Source: Leptobrachium leishanense (taxonomy: Eukaryota > Chordata > Amphibia > Anura > Megophryidae). Taken from it: a stretch of DNA of 64,000 nucleotides. A program made the translations under genes and the position numbers. Of the stretch, positions 22,504-34,315 are shown one piece after another. The stretch is from assembly GCA_009667805.1 (NCBI GenBank), contig CM019069.1:54378422-54442421 (forward strand), read 5' to 3'. The stretch's first letter is position 1, and every line of letters begins with the position of its first letter. Under the pieces are notes generated by a model. That model was not told the DNA's origin. It did not search any database and saw only the letters and a program-made list of their open reading frames with translations.

Positions 22504-23407
22504 AGGGTTATTCAAAGAGAATTGAAAAGTCACCGCACGTCCGGTGACTTTTCGTTCTCTTCAATTCGGTGCGATTTGGCGATCCCATTTCAGCAACCCT
22601 GCGATGCATTCCGCAAGCACCACAGGGCCCTCGTAGTGCAGAGAAAAGCCGCCGCAAACCCGCCGAACACTCACTGCAAAACCCAGGCGAATGCACACCG
22701 AAACCCGCAAAAACATTTGGAATAACCCGCCGAAAACTAAATAAAAACCCGAGCAGGAGCCGATCACACGCAGCGCAGCCGCCGGAAAAAGCCGACACCG
22801 CAGACGAATGGAGTGAATAAATTAGGAAAACAGTTTGCTTGAATGTTTGAAAAGTGAAACGCTGTTTGCAAAGAAACTACTGAGCGAAAATGTCTGAAAT
22901 TTACATATAAGATCCAATGAATGATAATAAAAAGGACTGTTACAGAAAAAAGAAAAAACAATTTAAAAAAAAAAAGTGGAAAAAAAATTTTCGCTAGAAA
23001 ATCCCGGAAAATGCCTAAAAGATCCTATAAAAATCTAAAAATAAATAAACTTTTTACTGCAGAATAAAATAATAAACGGTTTATTAGATATTGGATTAAA
23101 ACGGGAATATTTCTAACATCGAAGCCTATGGGTTTCGCCTGAATAAACCTGTCTTATGAAACCACCGAATGGCAGGGCATTTCGGCAACTTTTCCTTGCT
23201 GGTTTTTGTTCTCTGAATAGACGAAGCATTGTTTCTCTATGGGGGTTTCACTGCCCTCAAACAGGCACCGCATGTGCAAGCAATTCGCCAAGATTTGGCG
23301 AACTGCCTGCTCTCTGGATAGCCGAATGGCCAGGAAAAGTAACCGTATGCTGAATTTCAGCGTTTGGTTACCTTTCGCCAGCAATTCGGAGCTCTTTGAA
23401 TAACCCT
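22504..23407 (+). mobile_element. Family D MITE (copy 2)
   Basis: Left end GGGTTATTCAAAGAG followed by the hairpin AAAAGTCACCGCACG / CCGGTGACTTTT; GC-rich block with CCGATCACACGCAGCGCAGC; AT-rich middle; right end with GGCGAACTGCC, CAGCGTTTGGTTACC and CTCTTTGAATAACCCTG. Apparent proteins on both strands are the same palindromic and GC-rich words seen in every family D copy. Confidence 0.75.
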
Positions 23408-23861
23408 GATAATATTATCAATGTCTTCCTCGAAATACAGATATATCTAATAGCAATATGTCAGCTCTAAGAGTCCGTCTTAAATAACAGTCTTTTAAAT
23501 TCAATGAATATGCATGACATGAGTGCCAGGTGTATTCTACTCCACCCATTATATTATTTTAATTGAAAGTTTCACCATTGTCAGGTTCAGTTAGACAGTG
23601 CTCAGCATAAAAAACGGCCGTTAATGTGATTAGTCTTTCTGATTTTCCTTTCAAGCTGTTGCTCAGCAATAAAATTCATCATTAGCACACACTAAAAAAA
23701 AAGGAAAATAAATGTAACGAATGTGAGTACTGAAAAAATGCTATGCACAAGTGCACAACAACATTGGGAAAGAGTAAGAAGAGGGTTCATGGAGTTACAT
23801 GGAGTTCATGGAGTTGCAGCATCTGGCTCACAGAGATGTACATACACTAACAAAAATGTGA

Positions 23862-24930
23862 ATTTATTATTATCATCATTTAGGCTAGGGTCAAACGAAA
23901 GCATTTTTACACGCGAACGTAAAAAAGTGCGTCCGAACGCATTGACGTATTTTTTCACGGAATACGCGAAAACGGTCATACGATGCGCATTTTTGTGCGT
24001 GATTTTTTACGGATCCAAACCAGGAAAATTTGGGTGTCTTAACGTTATGTTGGCCGGACACAAGCAGGGTCTGACGTCTCCAAATCACACACACACACCG
24101 CTAGCGGGCGCAGCGCACTCTGTAAGTCAATACTAGCGGTTCTGCGTTCTCGAAAAAATGCGTTCATTTTCCACTTGTGTTGCGCGGCCGGACTTTCGTG
24201 CGACCGTACTTCGTATATTGGCCGTCATTGCCCGTCATTTGCTGCTAGTGCGGCCGTGATTAAGTGCGCCAGAACGCACGTTAAAAGTGCGCTGGTCTGA
24301 CCCCAGCCTTATATAGCGTCAACAGTTTCCGCAGCGCTTTAAAATAACCAAAGGGAACGAGATAAACAGACATATGATGGAAACAAGAGGTGTAGAGGGC
24401 CCTGCTCATAGGAGTTTACGGTCTAGAGGGATTGGGGTTGAGGAAGACGAGGGGAGTTTCACTGGACGGCAGGATCATTAGTGCCAGGGGTTTGGGAATG
24501 GTGGGACCATAGAAGCAGTTTCAATCATGTGTGAGTCGATGAGCAGGGGGATGAGTTGCATCAGTGATGTGGTACGCTAATCTGAAGAGATGGATTTTGA
24601 GGAATTTCTTGAAGGCCTGAAGATCAGGGGAGAGTTTTATAGGGCGAGGCAAGTCATTCCACAGGACCAGTGCTACCTGTGAAAAGTCTTGGAGGCGAGA
24701 GTTGGCCCTGCACGTGTAGACAAAGAACAGCAGGAGATCGCCTGCTGACCAAAGTTGTATGGATGGGACGTGCTTGCGGAGTAATGAAGAAATGTAGGGA
24801 GGGGTTGAGTTATTGAGCGATTTGAATGCGAACATCAGTATTTTAAACTGTATCCTGGAATGCACAGGAAGCCAATGGAGGGATCAGCAGAGGGGGGAGG
24901 TACGCGAGGTGCGTCTGGTGAGAACGGGTT
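23862..24930 (-). pseudogene. L2-clade LINE 3' end, interrupted by a MITE
   Basis: On the minus strand, 24930 down to 24520 gives HSRIQFKILMFAFKSLNNST, PPYISSLLRKHVPS and VLWNDLPRPIKLSP, the L2 ORF2 C-terminus. The 3' UTR follows (TAAACTCCTATGAGCAGGG, GCGCTTTAAAAT) and is cut at its ATATAA/ATGATG junction by the family A MITE at 23880-24311, the last few tail bases lying at 23862-23879. 5' truncated and non-functional. Confidence 0.85.
23880..24311. mobile_element. PIF/Harbinger-like MITE, family A (copy 5), inside L2
   Basis: TTA at 23880-23882 and 24309-24311; ends GGCTAGGGTCAAACGAAAGC and GGTCTGACCCCAGCC. The empty L2 tail at 9590-9606 shows the original TATATAAATGATG site with a single TAA. 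Confidence 0.85.
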
Positions 24931-25141
24931 GGGGAGGCCAATGAGGATTGATGGATTGAAATTATTAAAGAACAAAGAGCCAATGCTTAAAACAGACAAT
25001 CAGAATTCACATACCAATACGACATACAGTCAATGTTTGTAAAATATACACAAACTAATTAAACTATCAAGGTGGTGGACCCTTTACTCTTTTGACATCT
25101 ATAGTAGCCTTTCTCACTCACACACTATATATACATTCTTT

Positions 25142-25690
25142 GGGCTCTATTCCCTAGTGAGTGGCAATGTTAAGATGTGTCAACGTTATCGCCAGGATAA
25201 GTGACTTTAACGCATGCCCCCTATTACCTTCCTGACGCTAAACTCGTGAAAAATCGGTTTCCGCAATCATCGATGCACTAACGTCTGCGAGCTTACTGTA
25301 TACTGTATACTTAACATGGATAGCACAATTAGCAATTAGCATTAGGATATGTAAGGTATTACAAAGTGTTACCGCTATTTACCCCAGCGATGCGCAAAAC
25401 CACAATTTTGGCGACACCTAAAAACTGATGATAAATAATTCCGCATTTGCATAATCATTTAGCACCCCCTAAAACCCCTCAACAAATCAGATACTCAGCT
25501 CTTATCCCACGGCGAGAACGGTGGTCCGAGCTGCTGCCTCTTGTCGCTGGGACCAGAGTGAGACTGGGGACAAATAGTTCCCAGTCTCCCTCCGCGATCA
25601 CCCAGCGGCTCTGCACGATCGTGCAGCCTGGAAGCGCAACCCACCGTGGAGTCCTATGGATTCCAGGAGGTGATACTCGCGACGATCCGG
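25142..25690 (-). mobile_element. Family C MITE, degraded copy in reverse orientation
   Basis: Contains GGGCTCTATTCCC at the left, the core in reverse (ATACTTAACATGG), and the reverse GC-rich block (GAGAACGGTGGTCCGAG, AGTGAGACTGGGG, TCCTATGGATTCCAGGAGG). The right end is not clear. Confidence 0.55.
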
Positions 25691-26195
25691 AAGCCCGTGA
25701 GTGTCACTATCGCTATTGTATTCCTGTATCCAAGCTGAATTTGCATAAGTATCAGTTCAATAGACTCTGATTTATGGAGAGCGCTGCCCTTGGAGACAGC
25801 CTCCTTTGCCCGTATTGTTACTGGGAAGGTTTCCTAGGTGAAACTCCCATTTGTTATTTTAAATATTCTAAGTGGGATTGACCTCCTCGTTTTGTTGCCA
25901 GGTTGCTATGGCAATGCGGCTCAAAGGCGTGATTATATGATGCACCTGGTGACGTGCCCTGCAGCGGTATCGGCGCCACCTCTGGGTTCTTCCAAGCGGG
26001 ACACCGGGCCCAGCGGGACACGTTTGGTGAGTGGATCTTACTGTTTCTTATTCAAATGTTAATATTAATTTGGCACAATACCTTGATAAAGGCCTCTAAG
26101 GGTCAAAACGTCAGAATGCTTTTTAATTTGTTATTTAAAATATATATATTTATTATAAGTCTCTGAGTGCCTCCTCTGTACATTTGGGGTATATA
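25691..26195 (+). mobile_element. Penelope-like terminal region, likely
   Basis: Carries a weak hammerhead-like motif (26083-26112) followed by an AT-rich stretch and CTCTGAGTGCCTCC, the same layout as the PLE 3' end at 28.87-28.98 kb. Interrupted at its right side by the Tc1 element. The left boundary is not defined. Confidence 0.4.
26083..26112 (+). ncRNA. Hammerhead-like motif, heavily decayed
   Basis: TTGATAA in place of CTGATGA, helix II GGCC/GGTC (one G-T pair), AAAAC in place of GAAAC, then GTC. Helix I is poor. Supported mainly by similarity in layout to the other three motifs. Confidence 0.35.
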
Positions 26196-27809
<1,614 letters not shown>

Positions 27810-27811
27810 TA

Positions 27812-28531
27812 TATAAATTTCATAATCCATCTTCTACTGTAAATGTTAACCCTAAAAGGCTCGTCTTCCCACAGACCTTTAACACTAGGTTTAGATTACT
27901 GACCAAATGTATCAAACGCAACTGGAATATCTTACAAACTGATGCACAATTACCGGATATTTTTAAAACAGCTCCATTGATTTGCCACAAACAAAATAAA
28001 AATCTTAGGGATATTCTAGTCCGGACTGATCAATTTTCTGTAATCAATCGAGCGCCAGTGCAACACCCAGGCTGCTTTCGTTGCACAGGATGCACTACAT
28101 GTAATTCAATGATCACCAGGCATATTTTTCAACATCCCCATAGCGGTAAAAAATATACCATCAGACACAGAATTTTGCGTACCACTGAATATGTGATTTA
28201 CCGTTTGACTTGTCCTTGTGGACTTTCCTATATTGGTAAAACCACAAATAACTTGCGCTTGCGGTTGGCCAATCATCGCTCGGCGATTAGGGGGGCTCTT
28301 TCCGGTAAAGATAATCTGCAGCCGGTTGCTCGTCATTTTCAAGATAAACGGCATCCATTATCTTCGTTGCGTGTAATGGGAATAGACCATGTCCCTCCAT
28401 TACCTAGGGGCGGGGACAGAGCATTGGAGTTACTCAAACGGGAATCCTTTTGGATTTTTACGTTCAACACCATCAACCCTAAAGGATTAAATGAACAGAA
28501 TAATTTGTATTGCTATTTGAGCCTCCGCTAG
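27812..28531 (+). CDS. Penelope-like element C-terminal fragment with GIY-YIG endonuclease
   Basis: The frame is open from the Tc1 boundary at 27812 to TAG at 28531 (240 codons including the stop) without interruption. It starts inside the PLE coding region (RNWNILQTD, then KNLRDILVRTD typical of the RT-endonuclease linker). A Cys cluster GCFRCTGCTTC follows, then the GIY-YIG domain: YVIYRLTCPCGLSYIGKTT, arginines in NNLRLRLANHR, and the catalytic Glu in LLKRESFWI followed by INPKGLNE. All key endonuclease residues look present. In PLEs this domain nicks the target DNA for target-primed reverse transcription. The reverse transcriptase proper is missing, so the element is 5' truncated and not autonomous. 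There is no start codon of its own. Confidence 0.9.
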   Translation, partial: YKFHNPSSTVNVNPKRLVFPQTFNTRFRLLTKCIKRNWNILQTDAQLPDIFKTAPLICHKQNKNLRDILVRTDQFSVINRAPVQHPGCFRCTGCTTCNSMITRHIFQHPHSGKKYTIRHRILRTTEYVIYRLTCPCGLSYIGKTTNNLRLRLANHRSAIRGALSGKDNLQPVARHFQDKRHPLSSLRVMGIDHVPPLPRGGDRALELLKRESFWIFTFNTINPKGLNEQNNLYCYLSLR

Positions 28532-28985
28532 GTCCAGTTTAGTTCTTTCTCTAGCCTTGTTTTTATATCTCACAATCAGTCAATGCGGTTCATGGGTCTG
28601 TTTTTTCATTAGCTCTTTTGCTATATACTTTGTTTATGATATTATATGGATTGTTTATATTATACCGGCCCGTTGCCTTGTCATTGTCTTTTTGTAATTT
28701 TATTTCTTGGACTTATTGTCTTTCTTGATATATGGTTTTTTTCTTTACATGGGAGGGTTAGCATTGAACTTAATTGTTCTTGTGCCCCTCCTATTTCACC
28801 TGTGTTTGATTAATGCTGGTTCTTGTTGTGTATTTAATGATCTGTGATTGTTATTTCTTTTATGTTATTCGTCCTGATGAAAGTCCTGATGGACTGAAAC
28901 GTCGACTATCTTGAATAAACGCTTTATTTTTCTACTTTGGACTTGGAGACTCTGTGTGCGGAATTCCTGGAGGAATATTGTTTTT
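28532..28985 (+). mobile_element. Penelope-like element 3' region
   Basis: Non-coding sequence after the GIY-YIG stop, carrying the hammerhead-like motif at 28865-28918 and then TTGGAGACTCTGTGTGCGG. Downstream boundary approximate. Confidence 0.65.
28865..28918 (+). ncRNA. Hammerhead ribozyme motif, type I, minimal helix III
   Basis: The best-preserved of four. Helix I: GTC (28871-28873)/GAC (28904-28906), internal loop TATCTT on the 3' side, outer TTATTC (28865-28870)/GAATAA (28913-28918). Core box CTGATGA 28874-28880 intact; helix II AGTCC/GGACT with TGAT loop; GAAAC 28896-28900 intact; GTC 28901-28903, predicted cleavage after 28903. Helix III can form only 2 bp, as in newt and PLE hammerheads that work best as dimers. 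One extra A (28881) precedes helix II, shared with the other copies here. Confidence 0.75.
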
Positions 28986-29592
28986 TTACCTTGTTCTGGC
29001 ACCGGAGCATTTTGAATCTATACAGGGTGTGCGTGGATTGTGTTTTCTTATATATATATAGCACACGCACACACATAATTGCTTGGATGTGTAAATGTAA
29101 ATGTTTTTCATTATGACTTCTTGCAATTTGGGTAGCGAAGGATTTTCTCTCACTTTTTTGTTATTAAAATGTTTATATATATGTGTGGATATTCTAGATC
29201 TAAGAGACCACATCAGACATTGAAACACATTATTTTTAATACACAGAATATGCATGACAGAGAGCCAGGTGTATTCCACTTCATGCCTTATTTTAATGTA
29301 ATTGAAGGTTCTGCCATTGTCACGTTCACTTAGGATCTCTCTCAGCCGAAAACAGATTGTTAATTTTATTAGACTTTGTGATTTTCACCAGTGAAATTCT
29401 TCATTATAACACTGATGACAAATGCAGCTTTTTACAGACGAAAAATTCATTCACATTAGAAGTATCACAAAAACGGTGGGTTTTGCTCATGATAACAATT
29501 TTGGCAAACACGGCATTCATCTAACCCCCCTCCATTTTTTTTTAACACATTTTTTTATGTACACTCCTGGTGTGATATGATATGATTTTAAC
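28986..29592. other. Unique AT-rich sequence
   Basis: Short TA and CA tracts near 29050-29075; otherwise nothing recognised. Confidence 0.4.
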
Positions 29593-29600
29593 ACATAGGG

Positions 29601-29734
29601 CAAGGCTGTCAAACTCCAGCCCCAAGATGTCTCTGAACTACAACTCCCATGATTCCTTAGTCATCTCCTGCATTGAAAGAATTGTAGGAATTGTAGGTAT
29701 CAACATCTGGGGGGGCTCGACTTTGACAGCCCTG
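29601..29734. mobile_element. hAT-like MITE
   Basis: Ends CAAGGCTGTCAAACTCCAGC and GGCTCGACTTTGACAGCCCTG-type sequence; shared flank CATAGGG on both sides. Contains AACTACAACTCCCATGATTC, a word common in vertebrate hAT MITEs. Confidence 0.75.
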
Positions 29735-29833
29735 CATAGGGGGATGTTATATAAGCTCCAGTGTTTAAGGCGTTGCAAGAACCAGCTGAAACTGTTGGTA
29801 TTGCAGTGCTTAGAAACCAGGGCGCATCTCCAA

Positions 29834-29906
29834 ACTAATAACTATAAAGCACAAGGAAAAGCTTTACATTAAAACGGCTCCTTTTGCTTTATAGTTATTA
29901 GGTTTG
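29834..29906. repeat. Inverted repeat
   Basis: AAACTAATAACTATAAAGCA pairs with TGCTTTATAGTTATTAGGTT across a short loop. Probably a MITE core; boundaries not resolved. Confidence 0.5.
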
Positions 29907-30312
29907 AGAAACGCCGGTATTTCTCGCCACTACCATACCAGTGATTTTCTGCAATCCTGGCAAACATCGGCACTTATTGGATAACCCCCATAATAGTGAT
30001 GATGTGTTTTGAATCTGCCGAACCCGCTGCAAAAAAACCCCAAAAACAATATATCATTTGTGTAGATTCTAGGTCTACCATAGTAGCATTTAAACTTAAT
30101 GAATAACAAAATGATCAAAATGAGCTGAGCACACGGGTGAAATGGCTCTGCACAGAAAATGTCTATATTTTTGCACTACAAATTTAGATGTCAACATTTA
30201 CTCTGACACTAATGGACATGTACCATGAATAATTGGTTACAATGCCATATTATAAACTACATAATGCATTGCAAATTTTGATTTATTTCCCACTTGGAGG
30301 ATACCTTTAAGG
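29907..30312. other. Unclassified sequence
   Basis: No feature recognised. Confidence 0.35.
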
Positions 30313-30627
30313 ATCTCTGTAACGGAGCAACTGTACTCTAACGGAGTACCTCCGTCAGCAGGCTCTCTCCCCTTTAAAATAGTCCTCTCAGTCACCAGAG
30401 CAAACTTCCTCAACAGCCCACCCAAACTGTAACCGCAGTTGGAAGAAGGATGTAGATCGTTGAGAATCCAAAAGCAGACTAACCGTTTATTCAAACAGGC
30501 ATACAGCTATGTGCATTAAGGGACAACCCCTTCATGAATAAATCACAGATAACGTTAACAGATCCACTAACAGGACAATAGGAAGGTACAATAAAAACAA
30601 TGGACAGTCCACACAGGCAACCTTATC

Positions 30628-31851
30628 TTAACCCTTTCGCTGCTGAGGCTTTTCCCGCCTCTGTGCTGAGGTCATTTTTACCGGTTTTGCTCATCATGTT
30701 TAAACGCGTTTTGAAGGCTTATTTTAGTATATGACCCAGACATATTATATATCGTTCTTTCCGTCAGACTCGGCAGATTAATAATATGTCATTATTATAT
30801 GTATACGTCATGACCTGTCTGTATATTATAACAAAAAATGCAATAAAATATGAATTTTCAATAATTTACAGCGTGTAAAGTGTTTTTTTTCCACATTTTA
30901 ACATGCGAGCAATTGCGGTTATATTTTGTATGGGGTGCGCTTGTTAAAAAAATTAGAGATGGGGGTCTCGTTACATTTTTTTTTGGGGAAAATTACACGA
31001 TTTTTAACAAACGCACCGCATACAAAAATCGTTAGTGCAGCATCATTGTTCACATTATAATTGAAATGGGAACAATATTGCTGCATTAACAAACCAAAAA
31101 AAAGAAAAAAAAAGTGTTTATTTTTTTTTATAATTTTTTTTAAATATTTTTTTTTTTTTTTACAAACTTTTTTCACATTCGAGTTTGGTATCGTTGGAAC
31201 GGCCATGCTCTGGCCGATCCAACAATACCAAACGTTAACCCCTAGCTGCCACGGATCGGGAGATAGGGAGTTCATTGGAACTCCCTATCTCCACCGTTGG
31301 TGGCAGTTAGGGGTTAACTCCAGGACTGGCGTCATCGTGCTATGCACGATGACGCCAGTCCTCAGGGGGAGTTCCCGGAGGCTTGGCCGACATCCAAGAT
31401 GTCGGCCAGCTACGGGAAAGGATCACGAACCGGCGCTTTTCAGCGCCGATTCGTGATCCAGCTCCCCAGGGGTTAATGCCAGGTACCATTTGGAAGGGCA
31501 GGCTGTGCCCTTCCAAATGGTGCCTGGGTTAACCCCCGCAACGCCGCCGATCGGGAGGGAGAGAGGTCCGAAGGACCTCCCCCCCTCCCTTTCAGGCGCC
31601 TCCTCCGCACATGCGGGGGGGCGCCTGAATTAGGTGTCATCGCGCTGCCGCGATGACACCTAATTTCACCGGCGGCGGTTCCGGATGCTGGGCTGACATC
31701 GAGGATGTCAGCCCGCACCTGGGGGGCCAGCGATCGGCCGGAACCCGGCCGAACGCTGACCCCAAAGGGAGGACGCGCTCAGCGCGTCCTCAGCACAGCA
31801 GGAGCCATGCGGAGGACGTGCTGAGCGCGTCCTCCGCATCGAAGTGGTTAA
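30628..31851 (+). mobile_element. piggyBac-like non-autonomous element, family G (copy 1)
   Basis: TTAA at both ends (30628-30631, 31848-31851). Left end CCCTTTCGCTGCTGAGGC; right end decayed (CGAAGTGG) but matched by GCAGCGAAAGGG in copy 2. TTAA duplication and CCC ends are characteristic of piggyBac; amphibian piggyBac elements have closely similar CCCTTT ends. The left half is AT-rich; the right half is a GC-rich chain of hairpins (31183-31837). No transposase. Confidence 0.88.
31183..31837. repeat. Chain of about 13 consecutive hairpins
   Basis: Inverted repeats at 31183-31233, 31234-31318, 31322-31362, 31385-31407, 31420-31459, 31479-31527, 31563-31579, 31593-31627, 31628-31665, 31691-31713, 31728-31757, 31769-31791 and 31809-31837. 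Examples: GGCCGACATC/GATGTCGGCC and GTCATCGTGC/GCACGATGAC. Several stems are perfect over 14-19 bp. Long open frames across this block are consequences of its composition. Confidence 0.92.
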
Positions 31852-32181
31852 ACTGTCTGCTAGTTCCTGGAAAAGGGGGGGGGGGTGGGAGCAGAGCATG
31901 TGAAAACAAAGGAATATTTTCTTACAGAGAGAATGTACACTATACAGGGAGAGGATAGTAATACAGAGGTGAATGCTATACAGAGAGAGGATTGATAATA
32001 GAGGGAATGTACACAGTATACACAACAGGAGACTCTACAATAAATATATAACAGATTAATACACAGACGTCAGAAATCTTTATTCCCCAATAGTCTCTTT
32101 CATGGGCCATAGTTGCTGGACAGGAGGCTAGCCCACAGCCCCTACAGATGCCCAAGTGACGGTAGGTTCTGTCACAATCTC

Positions 32182-33249
32182 CATGATCATATCACACAAC
32201 ATCTAAGTAGGAAGAATATAACTTTTTAATACTAAAGCTGGCAAAGCTACCTGTAAGGCTAGAGGTTCTTAAATAATAATTATAATAATAATAATAAATT
32301 ACAAAAGGCAGTAAAGGATCGCAGGGAGAAATAATAGCTCAACGACAACAATAGTCTGTCAAGCGTTTGCATTCATTTCGATCATTTTTTAAAATTATAT
32401 CTTTTATTGAATGTATTTTTCCCCCCGTTTAGCTGGTGATTTGTATAAAGTTTATTTTTAAAAAATGGTGTAAATTCCAGCCTGGCATTTCCCATTAAAT
32501 AAACAAACAATAAATTCTGTATCCTGTATTTCACTGCTAGTAAACCGTATGGGAATTGCTTGGTATTATCAGTTTTGGGAAGTAGAAAGCTGAGCACAAA
32601 TATACAATAATATGCCTTTTATGCTAATTATGGCCCTGGAGTCCACAAGAAGAACTATTACAAATGAGCTCTCCCTAGCAGCTGACAGTTCTACTCGGCA
32701 CGGCATGCAATAACATTGAAGTACCTATGGCTATAAATCGCACTGCACACGTACAATAAACACAAGGAAAAAAAACGAGCTCTCATGTCAACGCCGAGTA
32801 ATCTAGAGCTATATAAATTGATATTGCTCTCCACAGTTCTTCAATTGGCCTCTACTTCACAGATCCAGCAAATCTTTAGACATCATTAATTCAGCAATAA
32901 AAAAAATAAGCACCCCAGTGGGTTTTCACATTGGAGCGCCTGATGTGGCATCCAGTTATGTATCTCCATAGGTTGAGCAGTGTTGGAAGTATGTATTTTA
33001 CGATTGCACCCCGTTGCGTTGCAGCTGAAACCATATTCTCTTGTGTTTGTGCTTTTACTATCTTACCATATTGTTCAAACCTGGGATTTTCATTTAGGAT
33101 TCTGTTGTGATAAATTTAATTTGATAAAGCAATACCACTGAAAATATGAAAAATAAAATCTTCATTTTGATTATTGTTATGAATTTGAATAGCACAAAAA
33201 TCACATGGCACATCGCTTCTGTAATTCCCATGGCTGGTCAGTGAATTAT
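32182..33249. other. Unique AT-rich intron
   Basis: No repeat recognised. 32620-33010 is less AT-biased and looks single-copy; it is one of the candidate conserved non-coding stretches. Confidence 0.4.
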
Positions 33250-33900
33250 ACCTCTCGTTACCGAGCGTTTTTTGTTGAATAACATTTTATCATAATGATT
33301 ATTTGAAAAACTAGATGCGATGTTAACAATTAAATTTAGAGTAAAATAGAAAATTTGCTCAGAAATTGTTGTCCTGAGATAATTAAAAAATGTGATTTAT
33401 GTAAATTTTCTCATTTTTAATTTTTTTTATGCATTCATTTAACCTTTACAGAAATATTGTTGGAATGAAAGATTCCGAAATGTAGATGGTGTCCCTTATC
33501 TCGCACAATGTCGCATGGAGACTGCATTATCAGCATACAGGCAGAAATGGCATTTGCGTCAAATACTGTAACTGTGATAACGATAAATAATGAAAATGAT
33601 CAGATCTCCTGCTTATGGAGCTTTGTAGTGATCATAATAAGATTATTAGCAGTGAAGTGTCCAGAAAATAGAAGTAGAATAAAAAATATTATCTCTATGT
33701 GGCATAATGCCTGTGTGTGTGTAAATTACAGTAACACCTTGTATCTGTACTGTACTTGGATTCTCACTCATTATAACCCTCTGAATCTTATTCCTGTGCA
33801 ACAGTGAGTGACCCATGAGCTCTTCCTGTAGTCTACCATCTCCCTGGTTCTACTTCAACAGTGTTTGAACTTTTTGTTGCAGTAAGGATTGGGGCTGCTG
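33250..33900 (+). mobile_element. Family I (piggyBac-like) element, degraded
   Basis: Colinear with the copy at 46325-46950: matching blocks TGGAATGAAAGATTCCGAAA, TCTCGCACAATGT, GACTGCATTATCAG, ACTGTAACTGTGATAACG, CTGAATCTTATTCCTGTGCA and a GTGAGTGACCC end. Terminal CCCTTTCACTACC is not preserved. Confidence 0.6.
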
Positions 33901-33904
33901 TTTG

Positions 33905-34055
33905 TTGTATGTCTCTTAGATTGTAAGCTCTCAAGCAGGGTCCTCTCTCCTACTGTTCTGTTTGTTTAACATGTATGTACATTTGTTATTCTGTCTTGCC
34001 CATTGTACAGCGCTACGGAACTTGCTAGCGCTTTATCAATGCTTGTAACTGTAAA
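33905..34055 (+). repeat. L2-clade LINE 3' UTR fragment
   Basis: GATTGTAAGCTCTCAAGCAG then TTGTACAGCGCTACGGAAC and GCTTTATCAATGC, the L2 3' tail without any ORF sequence. Confidence 0.8.
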
Positions 34056-34315
34056 TGTATGTCTCTGCAGGGTGCCTGGAGAGAGATAAAATAGTGGATT
34101 TTGTCTCTCCACGAGGGGCACTAATGTTGCTTCAAAAAGGTGTGAAAATTGCGTTTTGAAATGTTAATGAGGGGTTTTCAATGTGTTTCAATGCAAAATC
34201 GAGATCACTCAACTCTGGGAGTGAAAGGGTTAAAGATATGAAGCAAGGGCAGACAACTGCGGTCACAAAAATGTTTTTCTGCTATGTCCTTAGTTATGTG
34301 CATATTCATATTCAC

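Larger units (their letters stand above)
30318..32176 (-). mobile_element. Solo LTR (about 640 bp) split by a piggyBac-like element
   Basis: Begins TGTAACGGAGC and ends TTCTGTCACA, with a perfect 5-bp duplication ATCTC at 30313-30317 and 32177-32181. On the minus strand it starts TGTGACAGAAC and carries GAATAAACGGTTAG (polyadenylation signal) near 30485-30500, giving the orientation. The insertion at 30628-31851 divides it; removing that and one TTAA leaves a continuous LTR. No internal retroviral genes remain. Confidence 0.82.

Noticed and set aside
31061..32025. Long GC-rich open frames and a possible CpG island or promoter at 31.2-31.85 kb
   Set aside because: The GC-rich block is the hairpin chain of a transposon and recurs at 36.6-37.2 kb with frames disrupted; no splice or promoter elements recognised.
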